In this document: piece by piece, positions 17,052 to 28,254 of the stretch
Layout of the letters: each line of letters opens with the position of its first letter
Position numbering within the stretch: position 1 is the first letter of the stretch
From: Xanthomonas arboricola
GTDB lineage: Bacteria; Pseudomonadota; Gammaproteobacteria; Xanthomonadales; Xanthomonadaceae
Assembly: GCF_002940665.1 (NCBI RefSeq)
Contig: NZ_MIGY01000003.1
Location: 434,001-498,000 of the forward strand
Length of the DNA: 64,000 bases
Reading direction: 5' to 3'
Notes under the pieces: model-generated
What the model was told of the DNA's origin: nothing
The model's input: only the letters and a program-made list of their open reading frames with translations
The model's database searches: none
Made by a program: the position numbers and the translations under genes

Positions 17052-19048
17052 ACCACCTTCGCGGCCTGCGCCGCATGTTGCTGTTCGAGCAGGGCGAAGC
17101 GCGCGTTTTCGATGCGCTCCACTTCGTCGGCCGGCACCCAGTAATCGATGTCGTCATCGAAGGTGCGCGCAATGAAGCTGCCGATCATGCCGACCAGGCC
17201 GATGATGGCCAGCCACCAGATGTGCCAGATCAGACCGAAGCCCATCAGCACGCTGAAGGCACCGATATACACGCCCGCACCGGTGTTGCGCGGCATGTGG
17301 ATCGCCTCGTACTTGGACGGACGTACCCAGCCCTTGCCATTCTGCTTGTCGGCCCAGAACTGATCGCGGTCATCGATGTGCGGCAGCACGGCGAAGTTGT
17401 AGAACGGCGGCGGCGAGGAGGTGGCCCATTCCAGCGTACGGCCGTCCCACGGATCGCCCGTGTAGTCCATGTGCTCCTTGCGCTTCCACACGCTGTAACC
17501 GATCTGCACCAGGTTCAGGAAGATACCCAGGCCGATGATCGCAGCACCCGCCGCAGCGACATACAGCCACGGCGCCCACTCGGGGTGGTTGTAGGTGTTC
17601 ATGCGACGGGTCATGCCCATGAAGCCGAGCACGTACAGCGGCATGAAGGCCACGAAGAAGCCGATGATCCAGCACCAGAACGAGGCCTTGCCGATCTTCT
17701 CGTTGAGCTTGAAGCCGAACGCCTTCGGGAACCAGTAGGTCAGGCCGGCCAGGTAACCGAACACCACGCCGCCGATGATCACGTTATGGAAGTGCGCGAT
17801 CAGGAACAGGCTGTTGTGCAGCACGAAGTCCACAGCCGGAATCGCCAGCATCACGCCGGTCATGCCGCCGATGGTGAAGGTGATGATGAAACCGATCGTC
17901 CACAGCACCGGCGAGGTCATGTGCACACGCCCGCGGAACATGGTGAACAGCCAGTTGAAGATCTTCACGCCGGTCGGGATCGAGATGATCATCGTCGTGA
18001 TGCCGAAGAAGGCATTGACGTTGGCACCCGACCCCATGGTGAAGAAGTGGTGCAACCACACCACGAACGACAGCACGCCGATGCACGAGGTGGCGTAGAC
18101 CATCGAGGTGTAACCGAACAGGCGCTTGCGGCTGTAGGTCGCGATCAACTCGGAGAAGATGCCGAACGCCGGCAGGATCAGGATATAGACTTCCGGGTGA
18201 CCCCAGATCCAGATCAGGTTGACGTACATCATGGCGTTGCCGCCACCGTCATTGGTGAAGAAGTGCATGCCCAGGTAGCGGTCGGCACCCAGCAGCGCCA
18301 GCGCCACGGTCAGGACCGGGAACGCAGCGATGATCAGGATGTTGGTGATCAGCGCGGTCCAGGTGAAGATCGGCATGCGCATCAGGGTCATGCCTGGCGC
18401 GCGCATCCGCATGATCGTCACGAAGAAGTTGATGCCGGTCAGCAATGTGCCCAGGCCCGAGACCTGCAACGCCCAGATGTAGTAGTCGACCCCGACCCCC
18501 GGGCTGTATTCCAGCCCCGACAACGGCGGATAGGCCAGCCAGCCGGTCTGCGCGAATTCGCCGACCCCCAGCGAAATGTTGATCAGCGCCGCACCGGCCA
18601 CGAACAGCCAGAAGCTCAGCGAGTTCAGGAACGGGAACGCCACGTCGCGTGCGCCGATCTGCAGCGGCACGATCAGATTCAACAGGCCGGTCATGAACGG
18701 CATGGCCATGAAGAAGATCATGATCACGCCGTGCGCGGTGAAGATCTGGTCGTAGTGATGCGGCGGAAACACACCTTCGCCGCCATTGCCTACCATTGCC
18801 TGCTGGGTGCGCATCATCGCCGCATCGGCGAAGCCGCGCAGCAGCATGACCAGCGCCACGATGATGTACATCACACCGATGCGCTTGTGATCCACCGAGG
18901 TGAACCACTCGTTCCACAGGTAGCCCCACAGCTTGTACTTGGTGATGGCGCCCGCGATGAGCAGGCCGAGCAGGCCGGCGCCACCGAGTGCGACCATGAT
19001 GATCGGCTCGTGGTACGGAACCGCCTCGATCGTAAGTTTGCCTAGCAT
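17048..19048 (-). CDS. cyoB: Cytochrome o ubiquinol oxidase subunit I
   Basis: A 666-residue catalytic subunit of the bo3-type quinol oxidase, with about 15 transmembrane helices. It oxidises ubiquinol, reduces O2 to water and pumps protons. [18 protein letters not shown] carries the CuB histidine and the cross-linked tyrosine, LHHFFTMG the other two CuB histidines, and HFHNVIIGG the haem ligand region. The start at 19048 ([15 protein letters not shown]) is used because it overlaps the cyoA stop in a TGATG junction; an in-frame ATG at 19069 lies inside cyoA. Second gene of cyoABCD. Confidence 0.95.
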   Translation of the reverse strand: MLGKLTIEAVPYHEPIIMVALGGAGLLGLLIAGAITKYKLWGYLWNEWFTSVDHKRIGVMYIIVALVMLLRGFADAAMMRTQQAMVGNGGEGVFPPHHYDQIFTAHGVIMIFFMAMPFMTGLLNLIVPLQIGARDVAFPFLNSLSFWLFVAGAALINISLGVGEFAQTGWLAYPPLSGLEYSPGVGVDYYIWALQVSGLGTLLTGINFFVTIMRMRAPGMTLMRMPIFTWTALITNILIIAAFPVLTVALALLGADRYLGMHFFTNDGGGNAMMYVNLIWIWGHPEVYILILPAFGIFSELIATYSRKRLFGYTSMVYATSCIGVLSFVVWLHHFFTMGSGANVNAFFGITTMIISIPTGVKIFNWLFTMFRGRVHMTSPVLWTIGFIITFTIGGMTGVMLAIPAVDFVLHNSLFLIAHFHNVIIGGVVFGYLAGLTYWFPKAFGFKLNEKIGKASFWCWIIGFFVAFMPLYVLGFMGMTRRMNTYNHPEWAPWLYVAAAGAAIIGLGIFLNLVQIGYSVWKRKEHMDYTGDPWDGRTLEWATSSPPPFYNFAVLPHIDDRDQFWADKQNGKGWVRPSKYEAIHMPRNTGAGVYIGAFSVLMGFGLIWHIWWLAIIGLVGMIGSFIARTFDDDIDYWVPADEVERIENARFALLEQQHAAQAAKVV

Positions 19049-20031
19049 CACTTGTCTCCAGAAGTGCACATGGCAACCGGCTCTGCCGCCGCTGCCTGAT
19101 GGTCGCCATGGCCTTTGTTATGGCCCGGACCATTCATGTATTTGTCGACGAGCGAGCGGAACATGCCGTCCTGCACCGACGAGTAGTAGGTGACCGGATA
19201 CTGTTCCTTGTCGTTGCGGTTGGCGGCCAGCACCTGGTACTCGGCGGCATTCAACGCGGTCGGCGATGCCTTGACCTTGGCCACCCACGCATCGAAGCCG
19301 GCCTGATCGACGGCATGCGCCTTGAAGCTCATCTTCGAGAAGCCGTGACCGCTGTAGTTGGTCGACAGGCCGAAGTATTCGCCCGGCTCGTCGGCCACCA
19401 GGTGCAGCTTGGTTTCCATGCCGGCCATCGCGTAGATCATCGTGCCCAGGTGCGGGATGAAGAACGAGTTCATCACCGTATCGGAGGTGATCTTGAAGTT
19501 CAGCGGCGTATGCACCGGGAACGCGATCTCGTTGACCGTGGCGATGTTCTGGTCCGGGTAGATGAACATCCACTTCCAGTCCAGCGACACCGCTTCGATG
19601 GTGATCGGCTTGACGTCCGAATCCAGCGGCCGGTACGGGTCCAGCGCGTGCGAGGAGCGCCAGGTCAGCACCGCCAGCACCAGGATGATCACGCACGGGA
19701 TCGACCACACCACCACTTCGATGGCGGTGGAGTGCGACCAGTCCGGCTCGTAGCGCGCCTTCGTATTGGACGCGCGGTATTTCCACGCGAACGCAATCGT
19801 CATCACGATCACCGGGATGACCACGATCAGCATCAGCACCACCGAGGTGATCAGCAGCTGCTTCTCGTCGTGGCCGATCTGGCCTTTCGGATTGAGAATG
19901 GCCGAGTTGCAGCCTGCCAACAGCAGGAACGGCAGCATCAGGCCTGGACGAAGTACACGCCCGAGATGTTTCAACGGAATCATCGGTCGATCCAAGTGCG
20001 AAGGAACGCCAGCCTCGTTCGTCGTATCCAT
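19048..20031 (-). CDS. cyoA: Cytochrome o ubiquinol oxidase subunit II (lipoprotein)
   Basis: A 327-residue subunit with an N-terminal lipoprotein signal (LPFLLLAGC), two transmembrane helices and a periplasmic cupredoxin-fold domain ([20 protein letters not shown]). As in E. coli CyoA the copper ligands of the CuA site are absent, which fits quinol rather than cytochrome c as donor. The C-terminus is His/Gly-rich. The start at 20031 (MDTTNEAG) is preferred because AGGA lies nine bases upstream, giving a long n-region; an ATG at 19983 (MIPLKHLG) would give a conventional signal peptide and cannot be excluded. First gene of the operon. Confidence 0.92.
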   Translation of the reverse strand: MDTTNEAGVPSHLDRPMIPLKHLGRVLRPGLMLPFLLLAGCNSAILNPKGQIGHDEKQLLITSVVLMLIVVIPVIVMTIAFAWKYRASNTKARYEPDWSHSTAIEVVVWSIPCVIILVLAVLTWRSSHALDPYRPLDSDVKPITIEAVSLDWKWMFIYPDQNIATVNEIAFPVHTPLNFKITSDTVMNSFFIPHLGTMIYAMAGMETKLHLVADEPGEYFGLSTNYSGHGFSKMSFKAHAVDQAGFDAWVAKVKASPTALNAAEYQVLAANRNDKEQYPVTYYSSVQDGMFRSLVDKYMNGPGHNKGHGDHQAAAAEPVAMCTSGDK

Positions 20032-20102
20032 GTGGACTCGTCCTGACGGCGCTTCCTGAAGGAAGGCGACCACGCAGACCGAAGACACGAGTTAGCTCCC
20101 TG

Positions 20103-20131
20103 ATTTTAGACTTTGCTGCACCTGCACGTAA
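20103..20131 (-). promoter_or_regulatory. Candidate sigma-70 promoter of cyoABCD
   Basis: On the minus strand TTACGT (20131-20126), a 17-base spacer and TAAAAT (20108-20103) lie about 72 bases upstream of the chosen cyoA start. The -10 matches well, the -35 poorly, as for an activated promoter. The rest of the 309-base gap (20032-20340) shows no gene. Confidence 0.4.
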
Positions 20132-20303
20132 CCCATCGGCAATGATCTGTCGCAATTAATGCGCGCAAAACTGTGCGACATGTTGTCGCAGCGCTGCGCA
20201 GGGCGGAACAGATGCAGTTGCGGCCATCGATTGCGGCCTGCGTGTGTGCGGCGTATATGGGTGGGTCAGCGCCGGGGACATGCGTGCACCGGCCCAAAAC
20301 GCA

Positions 20304-20330
20304 ACTGGGCCGACCAATGGTCGACCCAGT
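20304..20330 (-). terminator. Hairpin terminator downstream of tRNA-Thr
   Basis: A 13-base-pair inverted repeat (arms 20304-20316 and 20318-20330, one G-U on the minus strand) begins ten bases past the tRNA 3' end and is followed on that strand by TGCGTTTTGGG. Position and tail fit a tRNA terminator. Confidence 0.6.
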
Positions 20331-20340
20331 GCTGAAGCGA

Positions 20341-20416
20341 TGGTGCCGGAAATAGGAATCGAACCTACGACCTACGCATTACGAATGCGCCGCTCTACCA
20401 ACTGAGCTATTCCGGC
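20341..20416 (-). tRNA. tRNA-Thr (anticodon CGT)
   Basis: Read on the minus strand this folds into a standard 76-base cloverleaf. The acceptor stem is GCCGGAA/TTCCGGC, the D-arm is AGCTCAGTTGGTAGAGC, the anticodon loop TTCGTAA carries CGT for ACG codons, and the T-arm is TAGGTTCGATTCCTA. The 3' ACCA is encoded. It sits alone between the cyo promoter region and ispH. Confidence 0.97.
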
Positions 20417-20594
20417 GAGCCGTGAATTGTAGGAGCGGAGCCGGTGCCCGGTCAATCGCCAGCGGGCGGCGCATGGCGCGTTCCTGGCATCGGGCCCCGG
20501 GGCTGCGGGCGGACGATGACCACCTGCGGCCGCCAGACGCCCGGACGGGCCGCATGCACTCGCCGCTGGCTCAGCCAGCCCGGAGTGCCCGCTT

Positions 20595-21545
20595 TCAGCT
20601 GACCAGACGCAACCGCAGCTCCTTGGGCAGCGCGAACACCATCGATTCCGGCTCGCCTTCCAGCTCGGACACACTCTTGGCGCCAAGTTCGCGCAGGCGC
20701 GCCAGCACGCCATCGACCAGCACCTGCGGTGCGGAGGCGCCGGCGGTCAGACCGATATGCTGCTTGCCAACGATCCAGGCCGGGTCGATCTCGCCGGCGT
20801 TGTCGATCAGATAGGACTCGACCCCGTCGCGCCGGGCCAGCTCGCTGAGGCGATTGGAATTGGAGCTGTTGGGCGAACCGACCACCAGCACCAGATCGCA
20901 TTGGCGCGCCAGATCGCGCACCGCGTCCTGGCGGTTCTGGGTGGCATAGCAGATATCGTCGTGGCGCGGCCCCTGCATCGCCGGATAGCGCGCACGCAAG
21001 GCCTCGATGATGCCCATGGTGTCGTCCACCGACAGCGTGGTCTGGGTGGTGTAGGCAAGGTTTTCCGGCTGGCGGATCTGCAGCGTGGCGACCTGCTCGA
21101 TGTCTTCGACCAGATAGATCGTGCCCGGGCCGCGCTCGCGGCTCCACTGCCCCATCGTACCTTCCACTTCCGGATGCCCCGCGTGACCGATCAACACCAC
21201 GTCGCGACCGGCCCGGCAGTGCCGCGCCACCTCGAAATGCACCTTGGTCACCAGTGGACAGGTCGCGTCGAACACCTTGAGTCCGCGGCGCTCGGCCTCC
21301 TGACGCACCGCCTGTGAGACACCGTGCGCGCTGAAGATCACCGTGGCGTTGTCGGGCACCTCGTCCAGTTCCTCGACGAAGACCGCGCCGCGCTGCTTGA
21401 GGTCATCGACCACGAAGCGGTTGTGCACCACCTCATGGCGAACGTAGATCGGCGCGCCCAGCGTCTCGATCGCACGCTTGACGATCTCGATCGCACGGTC
21501 GACACCGGCACAGAAACCACGGGGATTGGCGAGCAGGACGTCCAT
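20595..21545 (-). CDS. ispH: 4-hydroxy-3-methylbut-2-enyl diphosphate reductase
   Basis: A 316-residue [4Fe-4S] enzyme, last step of the MEP isoprenoid pathway, making IPP and DMAPP from HMBPP in the cytosol. The three cluster cysteines sit in [12 protein letters not shown] (Cys12), [11 protein letters not shown] and the later [10 protein letters not shown] region. The substrate-binding SSNSNRL is present. The start at 21545 ([10 protein letters not shown]) is the usual family start; an ATG three codons earlier (21554) is possible. The much longer open frame reaching to 22439 is chance. It follows lspA by 77 bases in the ribF-ileS-lspA-ispH order common in proteobacteria. Confidence 0.96.
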   Translation of the reverse strand: MDVLLANPRGFCAGVDRAIEIVKRAIETLGAPIYVRHEVVHNRFVVDDLKQRGAVFVEELDEVPDNATVIFSAHGVSQAVRQEAERRGLKVFDATCPLVTKVHFEVARHCRAGRDVVLIGHAGHPEVEGTMGQWSRERGPGTIYLVEDIEQVATLQIRQPENLAYTTQTTLSVDDTMGIIEALRARYPAMQGPRHDDICYATQNRQDAVRDLARQCDLVLVVGSPNSSNSNRLSELARRDGVESYLIDNAGEIDPAWIVGKQHIGLTAGASAPQVLVDGVLARLRELGAKSVSELEGEPESMVFALPKELRLRLVS

Positions 21546-21622
21546 GGCGGGCATTCTACGGGAATGGGGAATGGAGGATGGCAGCGGGCGGCGCCGGTGC
21601 AGCGCGACTTCAGCGTCGATTC

Positions 21623-22135
21623 CTACTTCCCAAGCCCCGACTCGCGCTTGCCGGACTTGTCGAACAGACCGAATACCGCGATCCCGATGGCGCCCCCTAC
21701 GATCGCCGAGTCGGCGATGTTGAACGCGGGCCAGGTATGGCTGCCGATGTACCACTGGATGAAATCGACCACGTGGCCATGCATCAGGCGGTCGATCACG
21801 TTGCCGATCGCCCCGCCGATCACCAGCGCATACGGCAGCGCGCTGCGCCACTGCCCGCGCGCGGTGCGCGACAGCCAGAACGCCAGCAGGCCGCTGATGC
21901 CCACCGCCAGCGCAGTGAAGAACCACAGCTGCCAGCCGCCGGCATCGCTCAGGAAGCTGAAAGCCGCGCCGGTGTTGTAGGTGCGGTACCAATTCCAGAA
22001 GCCGTCGATCACCGGCACCGGGGTGTATTCGGGCAGGCTGGACAGCACCCAGGCCTTGCTCCACTGGTCCAGCCCGACCACGAGTGCCGACAGCAGCAAC
22101 CAGATCAGGGCGGAGGGTTTGGGACGTTGACTCAT
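21623..22135 (-). CDS. lspA: Prolipoprotein signal peptidase (signal peptidase II)
   Basis: A 170-residue inner-membrane aspartyl protease that cleaves the signal peptide of lipid-modified prolipoproteins. Four transmembrane helices are visible. The catalytic aspartates lie in [10 protein letters not shown] and AFNIADSAI, and [10 protein letters not shown] is the family block D. Full length. It lies 313 bases downstream of ileS, a wider gap than usual for this gene pair, so it may have its own promoter. Its likely substrates within this window include CyoA and the M2 dipeptidase. Confidence 0.95.
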   Translation of the reverse strand: MSQRPKPSALIWLLLSALVVGLDQWSKAWVLSSLPEYTPVPVIDGFWNWYRTYNTGAAFSFLSDAGGWQLWFFTALAVGISGLLAFWLSRTARGQWRSALPYALVIGGAIGNVIDRLMHGHVVDFIQWYIGSHTWPAFNIADSAIVGGAIGIAVFGLFDKSGKRESGLGK

Positions 22136-22448
22136 GTCGGAAGGTCGCAGTTGGTGGTGATTTCTCCGACGCCGGAGAAGATGCCTGGATGGCGATACGT
22201 AATGGCGGTGGCAGATGACGCACGCTGGATGTCAGGCAGGCAAGGATGGCATGGCCGCCAAAGCTGGCCACCCTGCCCGCCATGCCGCATGCGCCATGCT
22301 TCAGCAAGGGCGTGCGTGCGGTGCCGGCGCAATCGCCGTCGGGCACCAGCGCCTGCGAAGGATGTCGCGGCGCAGACGCGCGCCAGCCCGTGCGGGGTTT
22401 CGATAACGCGCGGCAGGACGACCCACCACACGCCATCACGCACCCCCG
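22136..22448. other. Gap between ileS and lspA
   Basis: These 313 bases hold no supported gene. Frames crossing the region are extensions antisense to or out of frame with ileS. No repeat or clear terminator is seen; an lspA promoter may be present but is not recognisable. Confidence 0.5.
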
Positions 22449-25280
22449 TCAGAACCAGCGGCGCTGCTCGCCGGGACCTTCGATATTGCTGACGCAACGG
22501 CTGCACAGTTCCGGGTGACGCGGATCGCTGCCCACGCTGGCCTGGTGGTGCCAGCAACGCACGCACTTGGCCTTGCTGGTCGGCTGCGCGCTGACGAAGA
22601 TGTCGTCGGTGCTGGCCGCAGTCACGGTCACATCGCCACTGATGAACAGGAAGCGCAGCTCGTCGGCCAGCGGCTGCCAGCGCGCGGCGGTCTGCGCATC
22701 GGCGGCCACGGTGATCTCCGCTTCCAGCGCCGCGCCGATCGCCCCGTTGGCACGCATCGGCTCCAGCACCTTGGCCACCTGCTCGCGCAAGGCCAGCAGC
22801 CTGTCGACATCGGCACTGCTCAGCGCGGCATCGGCCGGCAACGGCGCCAGGCCGTCGTACCAGGTGGCGAACAACACGTTGTCGACCCGCTTGCCCGGCA
22901 GATAACCCCACAGTTCCTCGGCGGTGAAGCTCAGCACCGGCGCGATCCAGCGCACGAACGCCTCGACCACGTGATACATCGCGCTCTGCGCCGAACGGCG
23001 GCCGCGCGCATCCTCGGCCATCGTGTACAGGCGGTCCTTGGTCACATCCAGATACAGCGAGCCCAGGTCGACGCTGCAGAAATTCAGCAGCGCCTGCACG
23101 ATTTCGGCAAAGTCGTAACGCGCATACGCGGCAGCGATCTTTTCCTGCAGCTCGTGCGCGCGGTGCACGATCCAGCGGTCCAGCAGCACCATGTCGTCCA
23201 GCGCCACCAGGTGCTGCAGCGGATCAAAGCCATGCAGGTTGCCGAGCAGGAAGCGTGCGGTATTGCGCAGGCGGCGATACGCATCGGCGTTGCGCTTGAG
23301 GATCTCCTGCGACAGCGACATCTCGTTGCTGTAATCGGCCGAGGCGATCCACAGGCGCAGGATGTCCGCGCCCAGGGTCTTCATGATGTCCTGCGGCTCG
23401 ATGCCGTTGCCCAGCGACTTGGACATCTTGCGGCCGTGCTCGTCCACGGTGAAGCCGTGGGTCAGGCACTGCTTGTACGGCGCCGCCTTGTCCATCGCCA
23501 CGCCGGTCAGCAGCGAGGACTGGAACCAGCCACGGTGCTGGTCGGAGCCCTCCAGGTACAGGTCGGCCGGCTTGGGCAGGCCGCGGTCCACCAGCACCGC
23601 TTCATGGGTCACGCCGGAGTCGAACCACACATCCAGGATGTCGGTGATCTTGTCGTAATCGGCCGCCTCGTCGCCCAGCAGTTCGGCCGCATCCAGCGTG
23701 TACCACACGTCCACGCCGCCCAGTTCCACCCGGTCGGCGACCTGGCGCAGCAACTCGGTGCTGCGCGGATGCGGCTCGCCGGTTTCGCGATGCACGAACA
23801 AGGCGATCGGCACGCCCCAGGTGCGCTGGCGCGAGATGGTCCAGTCCGGACGTCCATCGACCATGCCGGCGATACGCGCCTGGCCCCAGGACGGATACCA
23901 GTGCACATCGTCGATGGCCTTGAGCGCATCGGCGCGCAGGTTGGCCTGCTCCATCGAGATGAACCACTGCGGCGTGGCACGGAACGCGATCGGCGTCTTG
24001 TGGCGCCAGCAATGCGGATAGCTGTGCTCCATCTTGCTGGCCGCCAGCAACACGCCGGTGTCGCGCAGCGCATCGATGATGATGTCGTTGGCCTTCCAGA
24101 TGTGCAGCCCGGCCAAGACAGTGTCGCCCAGGGGCGGCGTCGCCGGCAGGTACACGCCGCGCCCGTCCACCGGGTTGATCTGCGCAGCGCCGTAACGCTC
24201 GAGCAGGCCGTACTGCTTGGAGACCTGGTAGTCCTCCTGGCCATGGCCCGGTGCGGTGTGCACCGCGCCGGTACCGTCCTCGGCCGACACGTGGTCGCCC
24301 AGCAGCAGCGGGATCTCGCGCTCGGCATAGAACGGGTGGTTCAGCAGCATCTGCTCCAGCGCCGCGCCCTTGGCATGGCCGTGCACCACCACCGTGTCCA
24401 CGCCATAGCGCGCCAGCGCCTTGCCGGCCAGGGCCTCGGCCATCACCAACCAGCGCGGCTGGCCGCGATCGGCTGGGCCTTCGACCAGCACGTAGTCCAG
24501 TTCCGCGCCCAGACTCACCGCCAGCGACGCCGGCAGCGTCCACGGCGTGGTGGTCCAGATCGGCACCGCCACGCCCACGCCCGCCGGCAGGCTGGCGCCG
24601 AATGCGGCAGCGACAGCCGCCGGATCACGCGCCGGATAGGCGATGTCCACCGTCGGCGACACCTTGTCGGCGTATTCGATCTCGGCTTCGGCCAGCGCCG
24701 AGCCGCAATCGAAGCACCAGTGCACCGGCTTCACGCCACGGGTCAGATGGCCATTGTCGACCACCTTGGCCAGCGCGCGGATTTCGTTGGCTTCGAAGCG
24801 GAAATCCAGCGTCTTGTACGGGTTGTCCCAATCGCCGATCACGCCCAGGCGCTTGAAATCGCGGCGCTGCAGATCGATCTGCTCGGTGGCGTATTCGCGG
24901 CACTTCTGGCGGAACTCGGCTGCGTCGAGCTTGACGCCGACCTTGCCGTACTTTTTCTCGATCGCGATCTCGATCGGCAGGCCGTGGCAATCCCAGCCAG
25001 GGATGTAGGGCGCATCGAAGCCAGCCAGGTACTTCGACTTGACGATGATGTCCTTGAGGATCTTGTTGACCGCATGGCCCAGATGGATCTGGCCATTGGC
25101 GTACGGCGGGCCGTCGTGCAGCACGAACAGCGGGCGCCCTGCCGCATTGGCGCGCAGTTGCGTGTACAGCCCCTCGCGCTCCCAGCGGTCCAGCATCGCC
25201 GGCTCGCGCTTGGGCAGGTCGCCGCGCATCGGGAATTCCGTCGCGGGCAGATGGAGAGTGGCTTTGTAGTCTTGGGTCAC
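22449..25280 (-). CDS. ileS: Isoleucyl-tRNA synthetase
   Basis: A 943-residue class I aminoacyl-tRNA synthetase charging tRNA-Ile in the cytosol. The HIGH-type motif is in [15 protein letters not shown] near residue 60 and the KMSKS loop is KMSKSLGNG near residue 605. The CP1 editing domain lies between them ([15 protein letters not shown]). The C-terminal zinc site uses CVRCWHH and CSRCVSNI, the arrangement of the bacterial type I enzyme. Full length. It starts six bases after the ribF stop, so it is co-transcribed with ribF. Confidence 0.97.
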   Translation of the reverse strand: MTQDYKATLHLPATEFPMRGDLPKREPAMLDRWEREGLYTQLRANAAGRPLFVLHDGPPYANGQIHLGHAVNKILKDIIVKSKYLAGFDAPYIPGWDCHGLPIEIAIEKKYGKVGVKLDAAEFRQKCREYATEQIDLQRRDFKRLGVIGDWDNPYKTLDFRFEANEIRALAKVVDNGHLTRGVKPVHWCFDCGSALAEAEIEYADKVSPTVDIAYPARDPAAVAAAFGASLPAGVGVAVPIWTTTPWTLPASLAVSLGAELDYVLVEGPADRGQPRWLVMAEALAGKALARYGVDTVVVHGHAKGAALEQMLLNHPFYAEREIPLLLGDHVSAEDGTGAVHTAPGHGQEDYQVSKQYGLLERYGAAQINPVDGRGVYLPATPPLGDTVLAGLHIWKANDIIIDALRDTGVLLAASKMEHSYPHCWRHKTPIAFRATPQWFISMEQANLRADALKAIDDVHWYPSWGQARIAGMVDGRPDWTISRQRTWGVPIALFVHRETGEPHPRSTELLRQVADRVELGGVDVWYTLDAAELLGDEAADYDKITDILDVWFDSGVTHEAVLVDRGLPKPADLYLEGSDQHRGWFQSSLLTGVAMDKAAPYKQCLTHGFTVDEHGRKMSKSLGNGIEPQDIMKTLGADILRLWIASADYSNEMSLSQEILKRNADAYRRLRNTARFLLGNLHGFDPLQHLVALDDMVLLDRWIVHRAHELQEKIAAAYARYDFAEIVQALLNFCSVDLGSLYLDVTKDRLYTMAEDARGRRSAQSAMYHVVEAFVRWIAPVLSFTAEELWGYLPGKRVDNVLFATWYDGLAPLPADAALSSADVDRLLALREQVAKVLEPMRANGAIGAALEAEITVAADAQTAARWQPLADELRFLFISGDVTVTAASTDDIFVSAQPTSKAKCVRCWHHQASVGSDPRHPELCSRCVSNIEGPGEQRRWF

Positions 25281-25286
25281 AGGTCT

Positions 25287-26327
25287 CTACCGTTGCGCTG
25301 GATTTTTTGATAAGTCCGCACATGGATGTGCGGGCTCTTGCGAGGGACTCGCATCATAAGTTGGCTGTTGCGAGGAACTCGCATGTGTTGCAGAAACTGC
25401 GTGCCTGTCCAACACCGCACGCGCCTGCTCGGCATCTCGATGCATCTGCACCGTCAGCGCGTCCAGGCCATCGAACTTCTCTTCGTCGCGCAGCTTGGCG
25501 ACGAATTCGACCTCGATATGCCGGCCATACAGATCGCCCTGAAAATCGAACAGATGCGCTTCCAGCAGCGGCTCCACGCCGGCCACGGTCGGGCGCGTGC
25601 CAAAGCTCGAGACCGACGGCCACGGCCGCTCGGCCACGCCATGCACCCAGGTCGCGTAAATGCCCGACAGCGCCGGCGTTCGCGGAAAGCGCAGATTGGC
25701 GGTGGGATAGCCCAGGGTGCGGCCGAGCTGCTTGCCGCGCACCACCCGCCCGCCGATGGCATACGGACGGCCAAGCAATTGCCCGGCGTGCGCGAACTCG
25801 CCCGCGCCCAGCAGCTCACGGATGCGCGTGGCCGAGATGCGCTCGCCGTGCAGGTGCACTGGCGCGATTTCGCCCGCTGCAAAGCCGTAGTGCGCACCAA
25901 GCGAGCGCAGCAGGCCGATATCGCCGCCACGTCGATGGCCGAAACGGAACTCCGGGCCGATCCAGACCTCTTTGGCACACAGCCGGCCAACCAGGGCCAG
26001 GCGCACGAAGTCTTCGGCACTCATCGCCGACAGGCGACCATCGAAACGGATCATGCCCACGCTGTCGGCACCGAAGCCGTGCAACCCTTCAATCTTGGCG
26101 CGGGCCAGGGTCAGCCGCGGTGGCGGCGCGGCCGGGGCGAAAAACTCGCGCGGCAGCGGCTCGAAGCTTACCGCCACCGCCGGCACCCCCAGCGCGCGCG
26201 CGCGCGCGACTGCGTGCTGCACCAATGCCCGATGCCCCAGGTGCAGGCCATCGAAGGCGCCGATGCAGACCACGCTTCCGTGCGGGAACAGCGTCCCGCC
26301 CTCGACGTCTCTAAACAGCCTGCTCAT
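25287..26327 (-). CDS. ribF: Bifunctional riboflavin kinase / FAD synthetase
   Basis: A 346-residue enzyme making FMN and FAD. The N-terminal nucleotidyltransferase has CIGAFDGLHLGHRALV (about 21-36) and ISATRIRELL; the C-terminal flavokinase has GRTLGYPTANL and EVEFVAKLRDEEKFD. After the normal family end a Ser/Pro/Gln-rich tail of about 35 residues follows, in which ASSSQQ and ASPSQE are copies of a short hairpin repeat in the DNA (25337-25386). The start MSRLFRDVEG at 26327 puts the nucleotidyl motif in place; the longer open frame upstream is not conserved in character. First gene before ileS. Confidence 0.94.
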   Translation of the reverse strand: MSRLFRDVEGGTLFPHGSVVCIGAFDGLHLGHRALVQHAVARARALGVPAVAVSFEPLPREFFAPAAPPPRLTLARAKIEGLHGFGADSVGMIRFDGRLSAMSAEDFVRLALVGRLCAKEVWIGPEFRFGHRRGGDIGLLRSLGAHYGFAAGEIAPVHLHGERISATRIRELLGAGEFAHAGQLLGRPYAIGGRVVRGKQLGRTLGYPTANLRFPRTPALSGIYATWVHGVAERPWPSVSSFGTRPTVAGVEPLLEAHLFDFQGDLYGRHIEVEFVAKLRDEEKFDGLDALTVQMHRDAEQARAVLDRHAVSATHASSSQQPTYDASPSQEPAHPCADLSKNPAQR

Positions 26328-26545
26328 TCCTCGATCCAAACAGATGCCGGCCTGCCGGCCGACCCTCGTTGATGCATAACCCGCAAGTATAGCCGTGCCT
26401 GTCAATCCGCATGGGCGCGGCCCCGGGCCTGTGCCGCCGCGTTCCGGAAGCGGGCAGACGATTGCGCGCCTTCCCGGCCCGGGATTGGCCCACCCACCGT
26501 GCATGACGGCTGGCTCCGCACTTGCTCGGCCAGCTCGGCGGACGA

Positions 26546-28153
26546 CTAGCCCTCGCGCAGATGCCGCGGCCGCAATCCCAGCGCCACTTGCGCCACCAGG
26601 TAGGTCGCCCCACCGCTGCCGACCAGCACCGCCAGCCAGCCGATGCGATCCCACTTATCCATCACGGTGAACGATGGCAGCCACCACAGCAGGCTCAACA
26701 GCACCGCTACCATTGCCGCGCATGCCAGCAGCAGGCGCAGCGCATAGCCAGCCCAACCCGGCCGGCGCTGGTACACGCCGGACTTGCCCAGCCAGTACCA
26801 CAGCAAAGCCAGGTTGAGATAACTGGACAGCGCGCTGGCAATGCCCAGCGCCAGATGCAGGCCCGGCTGCTTGCCCAGCGCCTGCATCACGCCCTGGGCC
26901 TTGAGCTCGGGCGGCACCATGATCTGGTAGACCACCGCCAGCAACGCGAAGTTGAACACCATGTTGGCGATCAACGCCGCCACGCCGGCACGCACCGGGG
27001 TGCGGGTGTCCTGGCGGGCGTAGAAGGCCGGCAACAACACCTTGAGCATGGCGTACGCCGGCAGGCCGAAGCTCAGGCCGTAGACCGACATCGCGGTCAT
27101 GCGCGTATCGAAGGCGGTGAACTGGCGGTACTGAAACAAGGTCGCCACCAGCGGCTCGGCCAGCAGCAGCAAGCCGAGCATCGCCGGCATCGCGATCAGC
27201 AGCGTGGTGCGGAACCCCCAGTCCAGCGCGCCGGAGAACGCGCTGCGGTCGGTCTTGACGTGATGGCGCGCAAGCGCCGGCAGGATCACCGTGCCCAGCG
27301 CTACCCCGAACACGCCCAGCGGTAGTTCCAGGAACCGGTCGGCCAGCGACAGCCACGACTGCGAGCCGTCGGCCAGCCGTGCGGCGATCACCGTGTCCAG
27401 CATCAGGTTGATCTGCGCGATCGACGAACCGAACAGGGTCGGAATCATCAGGGTCAGCACCTTGCGCACATCCGGGTGCGTCCAGCCCCAGCGCGGCAGC
27501 GTCAGCAGGTCGATGCCCTTCAGCGCCGGCAGCTGAAACAGCAATTGCAGCGCACCGGCAACCAGCACCGCCCAGCCCAGCGCCAGGATCGGCACGTCCA
27601 GCCGCGGCGCCAGCCACAGCGCGCCGGCGATCATGCACAGGTTGAGGATCACCGGCGTCAGCGCCGGAATCGCAAATCGCTGGAAGCTGTTGAGCGCCCC
27701 GCCCGCCAGCGCGGTCAACGACACGAACAACAGAAACGGAAACGTCAGCCGCAGCAAGTCCACCAGCAGGCCGTATTTATCCGGATCGGTGGCCGCGCCA
27801 TCGGAAAACACCGACGCCAGCTGCGGGGTGAAGATCAGCCCCAGCGCGGTGATCAGCAGCAGCATGCCGCCAAGCGTGCCGGACACCCGCGACATCAGCT
27901 CGCGCAGATCCGAGTGCGGACGGGTCTCCTTGACCTCGGTGAACACCGGCACGAAGGCGGTGGCGAACGAGCCTTCGGCAAACAGCCGCCGCAGGAAATT
28001 GGGAATCCGGAACGCCACCCAGAACGCGTCGGTGACCGCATTGGCGCCGAAGGTGGTGGAGATCGCCTGGTCGCGGATCAGGCCCAACACCCGCGACACC
28101 ATGGTCATACTGCTGAATGAGAGCAGGCCTCTCAACATGCCGGGCTTGCTCAC
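26546..28153 (-). CDS. murJ: Lipid II flippase MurJ (MviN)
   Basis: A 535-residue inner-membrane protein of the MOP exporter superfamily with about 14 transmembrane helices, expected to flip the peptidoglycan precursor lipid II. Family landmarks are SRVLGLIRDQAISTTFGANAVTDAFWVAFRIPN (split: SRVLGLIRD, DAFWVAFRIPN), the RRLFAEGSFATAFVPVF block and SLADRFLELPLGVFGVALG. The GTG at 28153 has AGAGGGA seven bases upstream; an internal ATG at 28138 (MLRGLLSFSS) is the alternative start. Divergent from rpsT with a shared 101-base promoter region. Confidence 0.95.
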   Translation of the reverse strand: MSKPGMLRGLLSFSSMTMVSRVLGLIRDQAISTTFGANAVTDAFWVAFRIPNFLRRLFAEGSFATAFVPVFTEVKETRPHSDLRELMSRVSGTLGGMLLLITALGLIFTPQLASVFSDGAATDPDKYGLLVDLLRLTFPFLLFVSLTALAGGALNSFQRFAIPALTPVILNLCMIAGALWLAPRLDVPILALGWAVLVAGALQLLFQLPALKGIDLLTLPRWGWTHPDVRKVLTLMIPTLFGSSIAQINLMLDTVIAARLADGSQSWLSLADRFLELPLGVFGVALGTVILPALARHHVKTDRSAFSGALDWGFRTTLLIAMPAMLGLLLLAEPLVATLFQYRQFTAFDTRMTAMSVYGLSFGLPAYAMLKVLLPAFYARQDTRTPVRAGVAALIANMVFNFALLAVVYQIMVPPELKAQGVMQALGKQPGLHLALGIASALSSYLNLALLWYWLGKSGVYQRRPGWAGYALRLLLACAAMVAVLLSLLWWLPSFTVMDKWDRIGWLAVLVGSGGATYLVAQVALGLRPRHLREG

Positions 28154-28177
28154 GCTGCATCCCTCTTGACAACTGAC

Positions 28178-28206
28178 TTGACGTACATAACTAAGCCCAT
28201 CATACT
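28178..28206 (+). promoter_or_regulatory. Candidate sigma-70 promoter of rpsT
   Basis: TTGACG (28178-28183), 17-base spacer, CATACT (28201-28206), placing a start site about 40 bases before the rpsT GTG. A further TTGACA is present at 28166-28171. The region also serves the divergent murJ gene. Confidence 0.6.
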
Positions 28207-28254
28207 TTCCCGCTTGCTTTTTCCACTACACCGATTTTTCAGGAACCCACCACC

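Noticed and set aside
20595..22439. A 614-codon frame that appears to extend ispH upstream
   Set aside because: Only the last 316 codons are IspH. The upstream part overlaps lspA in another frame and has no homology-like character.
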